From Prevotellaceae bacterium UBA711 (GTDB lineage Bacteria > Bacteroidota > Bacteroidia > Bacteroidales > Bacteroidaceae): a DNA stretch of 11,971 nt. Shown here piece after piece: positions 8,182 to 11,971 of this stretch (within the stretch, counting starts at the first letter, position 1; every line of letters starts with the position of its first letter). Under the pieces are notes generated by a model that worked only from the letters and a program-made list of their open reading frames with translations, did no database searches and was not told the DNA's origin. The DNA lies in contig DBLZ01000006.1 of NCBI GenBank assembly GCA_002297545.1, positions 1 to 11,971 of the forward strand. The letters run 5' to 3'. The position numbers and the translations under genes were made by a program.

Positions 8182-8189
8182 TACCTTTG
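8182..8189 (+). promoter_or_regulatory. Bacteroidetes -7 promoter box for the amidase-MCE(-dnaA) unit
   Basis: TACCTTTG matches the Bacteroidetes -7 consensus TAnnTTTG exactly and lies 30 bp upstream of the amidase ATG, implying a short leader of about 20-25 nt. The -33 position holds only a partial match (AATG at 8158-8161 in place of TTTG), so the promoter may be weak or need an activator. Confidence 0.55.
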
Positions 8190-8219
8190 CCCACGTATGA
8201 TACTTGAACGACACGAATT

Positions 8220-8975
8220 ATGAAACGCCTGTTGTCTGTAGCTGTACTATCGTTGCTGTGCGTTGCACGGGTATTGGCATTTACCGTAGTGATAGATGCG
8301 GGACATGGCGGCAGGGATGCCGGAGCATTGGGACTGACGGCAAAGGAAAAGGATATCAACCTGAAAGTCGCCTTGGCTCTTGGGAATATGATACGCAAGT
8401 ATCACCCCGAAGTCAAGGTGGTATACACCCGTAGCACCGATGTCTTTGTGGAGTTGGAGCGCAGAGCCCGTATCGCCGTGAAGGCCAAGGCGGATCTGTT
8501 CATATCCATACACACCAACAGCACTGCGGCCGGGCGCAAAGGCACTGCGGCGCACGGAACGGAGACCTTTACTCTGGGTATGCATCGTGCGGCCGACAAT
8601 CTGGCGGTGGCAAAACGAGAGAACTCCGTCATAACGCTCGAGTCGAACTACAAGCAGACCTATGAGGGCTTTGACCCCTGCAGTAGCGAGTCTTACATCA
8701 TCTTCGAGTTTATGCAGGATCGCAACATGGAGGCCAGTGTCAAGTTTGCCCGCCTTATACAACGGCAGTTCGTATCCACAGCCAAGCGTGTGGACAAGGG
8801 AGTGCATCAGGCAGGATTTCTGGTACTGAGAGAGGTGAGCATGCCCAGCGTGCTGATAGAATTAGGCTTCATCAACAACAGGCAGGAGGAACGCTATCTG
8901 GCCTCCTCTCATGGGCAGACCCAGTTGGCACAGAGCATCTACAATGCTTTCAAGGCCTACTACAGCAAGAAGTGA
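8220..8975 (+). CDS. Exported zinc N-acetylmuramoyl-L-alanine amidase (Amidase_3)
   Basis: This enzyme hydrolyses the amide bond between N-acetylmuramic acid and L-alanine, removing stem peptides from peptidoglycan in the periplasm, typically at septa. The 251-residue protein is a signal peptide (residues 1-20, ending RVLA) followed directly by the Amidase_3 domain. Zinc ligands and active site are readable: H29 in DAGHGGRDAGA, E43 in KEKDINL, H98 in SIHTNS, and catalytic E214 in IELGFINN. It has no LysM, AMIN or SPOR domain, so targeting must come from elsewhere. The stretch at about 103-165, between the second zinc His and the C-terminal part, is the usual place of the regulatory helix that blocks the site in EnvC/NlpD-activated amidases; whether it does so here cannot be told. 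ATG 8220 is chosen because it begins the signal peptide and sits 30 bp after a -7 box. It lies 24 bp upstream of the MCE gene, in the same unit. Confidence 0.95.
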   Translation: MKRLLSVAVLSLLCVARVLAFTVVIDAGHGGRDAGALGLTAKEKDINLKVALALGNMIRKYHPEVKVVYTRSTDVFVELERRARIAVKAKADLFISIHTNSTAAGRKGTAAHGTETFTLGMHRAADNLAVAKRENSVITLESNYKQTYEGFDPCSSESYIIFEFMQDRNMEASVKFARLIQRQFVSTAKRVDKGVHQAGFLVLREVSMPSVLIELGFINNRQEERYLASSHGQTQLAQSIYNAFKAYYSKK

Positions 8976-8999
8976 TAAACCATAATACGAGAGAACACT

Positions 9000-9890
9000 A
9001 TGAAGAAGGAATTCAAGATAGGGCTTGTCGGCATCGCCGCGCTGTTGGCGTTGTTTTTAGGCATCAATTTCCTCAAGGGGAAGGCCTTGCTCAATACCGA
9101 CACTGAATACTATGTCCGCTTTACCAACGCCAAAGGTCTGGGCAAGAGCAGCCCCGTGTATGTCGACGGCTTCGACGTAGGCATCGTGTCCGACATCAAG
9201 TATGACTATGTGCATCCAGGCAATGTACTTGTGGAGATCAGTGTGGACCCTCGTCTCGTGCTCCGTCATGGAACCAACATCACCATCGAGGCCAGCTTGA
9301 TGGGTGGTAGCACAGTGAACATAGCGCCTGCCAAGGAAAGCGAGAGCGACAAGGTGTATGTCATGGGCGATACCATCATAGGCAACGACATGAGCGGGCT
9401 GATGGGGCAGGCTGCCGGCATGATCCCTCAGCTTACCGAGATAGTCAATAAGGTGGACACCTTGGTGACATCCCTGAACCGCCTGACCAATGATCCGCGT
9501 TTGCCCATGATCCTGGACAATGTGGAACACGTGACGGCCGACCTGACACGCACCACCCAATACCTGAACACCGTGGTGGGGAAAGATTTGCCTCAACTCG
9601 CGCGTACATATAATAAGGTAGGGGAGAACGTGCTGGCCATAACGGAGAACTTCAAGACAGTGGACCTGAATCCCACAATAGCCGGTGTCAATTCCACCAT
9701 AGCCAATGTCAATGCCATGGTGGATCAGATGCGTAGCCCCAAGGGCTCGTTGGGTGCCCTGATGGCCGATCGCAGCCTGTATAACAGCTTGGACAGCACC
9801 ATCGCCAGCGTGGACTCGCTGATGACGGATATCAAGGCACGTCCCAAGCGCTATGTTCACTTCTCTGTCTTCGGACGCAAGGACAAGTGA
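9000..9890 (+). CDS. MCE (MlaD-like) membrane-anchored lipid-transport protein
   Basis: MCE proteins form hexameric rings that carry phospholipids between the inner and outer membranes, usually as the periplasmic part of an MlaFEDB-type ABC system. The 296-residue protein has one N-terminal transmembrane helix (about residues 7-24) after a short basic cytoplasmic start. A single MCE domain follows at about 35-112 (YYVRFTNAKGLGKSSPVYVDG ... VEISVDP ... EASLMGGSTVNI). Residues about 130-280 form a long, mostly helical tail. The tail holds two related segments, NSTIANVNAMV (231-241) and DSTIASVDSLM (265-275). The end, PKRYVHFSVFG, is characteristic of the Bacteroidetes MCE family. No permease (MlaE) or ATPase (MlaF) is in the window, so partners are encoded elsewhere. 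It follows the amidase by 24 bp and precedes dnaA by 91 bp. Confidence 0.92.
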   Translation: MKKEFKIGLVGIAALLALFLGINFLKGKALLNTDTEYYVRFTNAKGLGKSSPVYVDGFDVGIVSDIKYDYVHPGNVLVEISVDPRLVLRHGTNITIEASLMGGSTVNIAPAKESESDKVYVMGDTIIGNDMSGLMGQAAGMIPQLTEIVNKVDTLVTSLNRLTNDPRLPMILDNVEHVTADLTRTTQYLNTVVGKDLPQLARTYNKVGENVLAITENFKTVDLNPTIAGVNSTIANVNAMVDQMRSPKGSLGALMADRSLYNSLDSTIASVDSLMTDIKARPKRYVHFSVFGRKDK

Positions 9891-9900
9891 TCCGCCCTGC

Positions 9901-9941
9901 CTGTCGTGTGTGCCACCTATCGGGGCAAGGCACGGGAACAG
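9901..9941 (+). other. Imperfect stem-loop in the 91-bp spacer between the MCE gene and dnaA
   Basis: GTGCC (9910-9914) can pair with GGCAC (9929-9933), and outside an internal loop CTGT (9901-9904) can pair with ACAG (9938-9941). There is no T run after it. It could be a leaky terminator, or a dnaA leader structure if transcription continues through. No TAnnTTTG box and no DnaA box (TTATCCACA) was found in this spacer. Folding by eye only. Confidence 0.25.
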
Positions 9942-9981
9942 AATTACGACAATATAGATTGATGCAAAACCACAACGTGTG

Positions 9982-11373
9982 ATGAATACGCCGCAAGCCC
10001 AATGGCAGCGATGCCTGGAGTTGATACGCTCTAGGCTGAACCCTCAGCAATTTGCCACCTGGTTCGAACCCGTAGGCTTCAAGTCCTACGACTTCGATAC
10101 CAAGGAGGTCACCATATACGTACCCAGCCAGTTCTTCTACGAGTATCTGGAGGAGAACTACAGGCAACTCATATACCTGTCGTTGTATCATGTCTTCGGC
10201 ACTGACACGCGCCTGGTGTATCAGGTGGCTGTCATCGAGAACGAAGTGGTACGCGAGGAGGGTAACCGTACCGCCATGTTGCGCGAGCCGTCCTCCAGCA
10301 GGATGCTCAACCGTGCTCCCGGTGCCATGCACGTCGAGGTTCCAGTGTCGGACTTTGAATCCTATCTGAATGCCGAGCAGACCTTCGACAACTTCATTGA
10401 GGGTGTCTCCAACCGTCTGCCCCGCAGCGTGGGGCAGAGCGTGGCCGACAATCCCGCCAGCAAGACCTTCAACCCTCTGTTCATTTTCGGACCGAGCGGC
10501 TGCGGCAAGACCCACCTCGTGAATGCCATTGGCGGCCGCCTTCGGCTGAAGCACCCCGAGAAGCGTGTGCTCTACGTGTCGGCCCACCTGTTTCAGGTGC
10601 AGTATACCGATGCACGCATCAACAACAAGACCAACGACTTTATCCACTTCTACCAGAGCATCGACTGCCTGATAGTGGACGACGTGCAGGAGTTCTCGGG
10701 CAAGGAGAAGACCCTGGAGACGTTTTTTCACATCTTCAACCACCTGCATCTGAACGGACGTCAGATAATCATGACCAGCGATCGCCCGCCCATAGAACTG
10801 AAGGATATGGAGGAGCGCATGCTTACCCGTTTCAAGTGGGGCATGCTGGCAGAGCTGGAGGCACCGGACGCACAGTTACGTTACGACATCCTCAAACGTT
10901 TGGTGCGCAAGGACGGCCTGGACATTCCGGAGGACGTCATAAACTATGTGGCCGAGAACCTGCAGGACAATGTGCGCGAACTGGAGGGCATAGTGCACTC
11001 CATGCTGGCATACAGCGTGGTTCATGGAGCCAACATCAATCTGGACTTCGCCCGCAAGATACTGAAGGCCAATACCTGTGTACGCCGTCGTACGCTGACC
11101 ATAGAGGACATCATGGAGACCGTATGCCGTCACTACAAGGTGACCTACGAGGAACTCTGCGGACAGTCCCGCAAGGCCGAGTTTGTCCTGGCGCGTCAGG
11201 TGACCATGTATCTGGCTCAGAAGCATACGGGCGATACGGCCAAGCACATAGGTTACGTCCTCGGACGCCGTACCCATGCCACCGTGCTGCACGGCATCCA
11301 TGCCATAGAGGGCAAGGTAAAGAAGGATGTGGACTTCCGCAAGGAGCTGCGCGAACTGGAGCGCAAAATGTAG
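9982..11373 (+). CDS. dnaA: Chromosomal replication initiator protein DnaA
   Basis: DnaA binds DnaA boxes at oriC as an ATP-loaded oligomer, melts the origin and recruits the replicative helicase. The 463-residue protein has the normal four-part layout. Domain I is about 1-85 (WQRCLELIRSRLNPQQFATW) and is followed by a short linker. The AAA+ domain is about 130-345, with Walker A GPSGCGKT at 170-177, Walker B DD at 233-234, and the putative arginine finger R283 in LTRFKWG. Domain IV is about 365-463 and carries the DNA-binding signature GRRTHATVLH at 428-437. The Bacteroidetes-type phrase VDDVQEFSGKEKT follows Walker B. A GTG at 9979 directly precedes the ATG at 9982; the ATG is preferred, adding or losing only one residue. 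The gene is not next to dnaN or recF here; it sits between an MCE gene and a nitroreductase gene (25-bp gap), so replication initiation may share transcription with envelope genes. Confidence 0.97.
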   Translation: MNTPQAQWQRCLELIRSRLNPQQFATWFEPVGFKSYDFDTKEVTIYVPSQFFYEYLEENYRQLIYLSLYHVFGTDTRLVYQVAVIENEVVREEGNRTAMLREPSSSRMLNRAPGAMHVEVPVSDFESYLNAEQTFDNFIEGVSNRLPRSVGQSVADNPASKTFNPLFIFGPSGCGKTHLVNAIGGRLRLKHPEKRVLYVSAHLFQVQYTDARINNKTNDFIHFYQSIDCLIVDDVQEFSGKEKTLETFFHIFNHLHLNGRQIIMTSDRPPIELKDMEERMLTRFKWGMLAELEAPDAQLRYDILKRLVRKDGLDIPEDVINYVAENLQDNVRELEGIVHSMLAYSVVHGANINLDFARKILKANTCVRRRTLTIEDIMETVCRHYKVTYEELCGQSRKAEFVLARQVTMYLAQKHTGDTAKHIGYVLGRRTHATVLHGIHAIEGKVKKDVDFRKELRELERKM

Positions 11374-11398
11374 GAACAACTATAGCAACGGAGACACT

Positions 11399-11971
11399 AT
11401 GACAAGAGCATCTGTACGCAAATACACGGCCGAGACGGTCAGCGAAGAACTGCTGGACTCTCTGCTGGCGGAGGCATCGCACACCCAGACCATGGGCAAT
11501 CTGCAACTATACAGCGTGATCGTCACTCGCGATGCCGCCATGAAGGAGCGTCTGGCTCCTGCACATTTCTCGCAACCCATGGTAACCGAGGCACCTGTCG
11601 TGCTGACATTCTGTGCCGACTTTCGCCGCACCACGGACTGGGCGCTGAACAGGCAGGGACATCCGGGATACAACAATCTGCTGTCCTATCAGAATGCCAT
11701 GACCGATGCACTGCTCTTTTGTCAGCGTTTCTGTGATCTGGCCGAGGGCAAGGGGCTGGGACTCTGCTTCCTGGGCACCACGGTCTACAATCCGCAACTC
11801 ATCATAGATATATTGCGCCTGCCGCAACTGGTCTTCCCCGTGGCAACTGTCACCCTGGGGTGGCCTGCCGAGAAACCGGCTCCGTCGGACCGTCTGTCCA
11901 CCGCCGCCTTTGTGCATAAGGAGACTTATCAGCCATATACGCCCGAACGCATAGACGAACTCTATGCCTAC
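11399..11971 (+). CDS. Nitroreductase-family FMN oxidoreductase, 3' truncated by window edge
   Basis: The frame starts at ATG 11399 and stays open for 191 codons to the window end. The start has the nitroreductase FMN-phosphate motif (RASVRKYT), followed by LLDSLLAEASHTQTMGNLQ, the usual helix and FMN-contact segment. Later comes APVVLTFCADFRR, then a helix rich in hydrophobics (NAMTDALLFCQRF), then GLGLCFLGTTVYNP and FPVATVTLGWP, matching the order seen in NfsA/FRP-type flavin reductases. Such enzymes use NAD(P)H to reduce flavins, quinones or nitro compounds as cytoplasmic dimers; the natural substrate cannot be told. It lies 25 bp after dnaA on the same strand and is probably co-transcribed. 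Its leader (GGAGACACTATG) shares ACACTATG with that of the MCE gene, which may be chance. The C-terminus is missing from the window. Confidence 0.88.
   Translation, partial: MTRASVRKYTAETVSEELLDSLLAEASHTQTMGNLQLYSVIVTRDAAMKERLAPAHFSQPMVTEAPVVLTFCADFRRTTDWALNRQGHPGYNNLLSYQNAMTDALLFCQRFCDLAEGKGLGLCFLGTTVYNPQLIIDILRLPQLVFPVATVTLGWPAEKPAPSDRLSTAAFVHKETYQPYTPERIDELYAY

Noticed and set aside
8772..10648. Near-matches to the DnaA box: GTATCCACA at 8772-8780 and TTATCCACT at 10640-10648
   Set aside because: Both lie inside coding sequence (amidase and dnaA), about 1.9 kb apart, with one mismatch each, and no cluster or AT-rich unwinding element is near. Not enough to call an origin.
9832..10749. Minus-strand open frame (305 codons) opposite dnaA
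   Set aside because: Lies across the conserved DnaA coding region; no family motif and no promoter.

Overview
The window looks like a Bacteroidales chromosome, probably Prevotellaceae or a near relative. Four things point there: perfect matches to the Bacteroidetes -7 promoter box (TAnnTTTG) in the one divergent promoter region, the absence of strong Shine-Dalgarno sequences, Bacteroidetes-type versions of UvrA, DnaA and the MCE protein, and a secreted protein ending in a Prevotella-like C-terminal beta domain. Base composition is moderately GC-rich (mid-50s percent by eye). No tRNA, rRNA, CRISPR array, insertion sequence or phage gene was seen.

Layout: (1) 1-3065, plus strand: the last 62 codons of a secreted glycosyl-hydrolase-like protein, then uvrA, the damage-recognition ATPase of nucleotide excision repair. 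(2) 3117-8031, minus strand: two genes for exported proteins, transcribed CotH-like kinase first and then a family 92 alpha-mannosidase, with a perfect 9-bp stem-loop between them. This pair converges on uvrA across a 51-bp gap. (3) 8032-8219: the 188-bp divergent control region, with one good -7 box on each strand and an 8-bp inverted repeat just upstream of the rightward one. (4) 8220-11971, plus strand: a zinc N-acetylmuramoyl-L-alanine amidase, a membrane-anchored MCE (MlaD-like) protein, dnaA, and the first 191 codons of a nitroreductase-family flavoprotein that runs off the window.

How the genes may work together: the rightward cluster puts peptidoglycan cleavage and envelope lipid transport just ahead of the replication initiator, with short gaps (24, 91 and 25 bp). 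That suggests partial co-transcription, although the 91-bp gap before dnaA could hold its own promoter. The leftward pair probably acts outside the cytoplasm on glycans or glycoproteins: the mannosidase trims alpha-mannosides, while the kinase-like partner has a discoidin-like binding domain and an unknown substrate.

Most of the window is core or widely conserved genome. The only candidate for an undescribed system is the CotH-like/GH92 pair; its functional link is inference from gene order and shared export signals.
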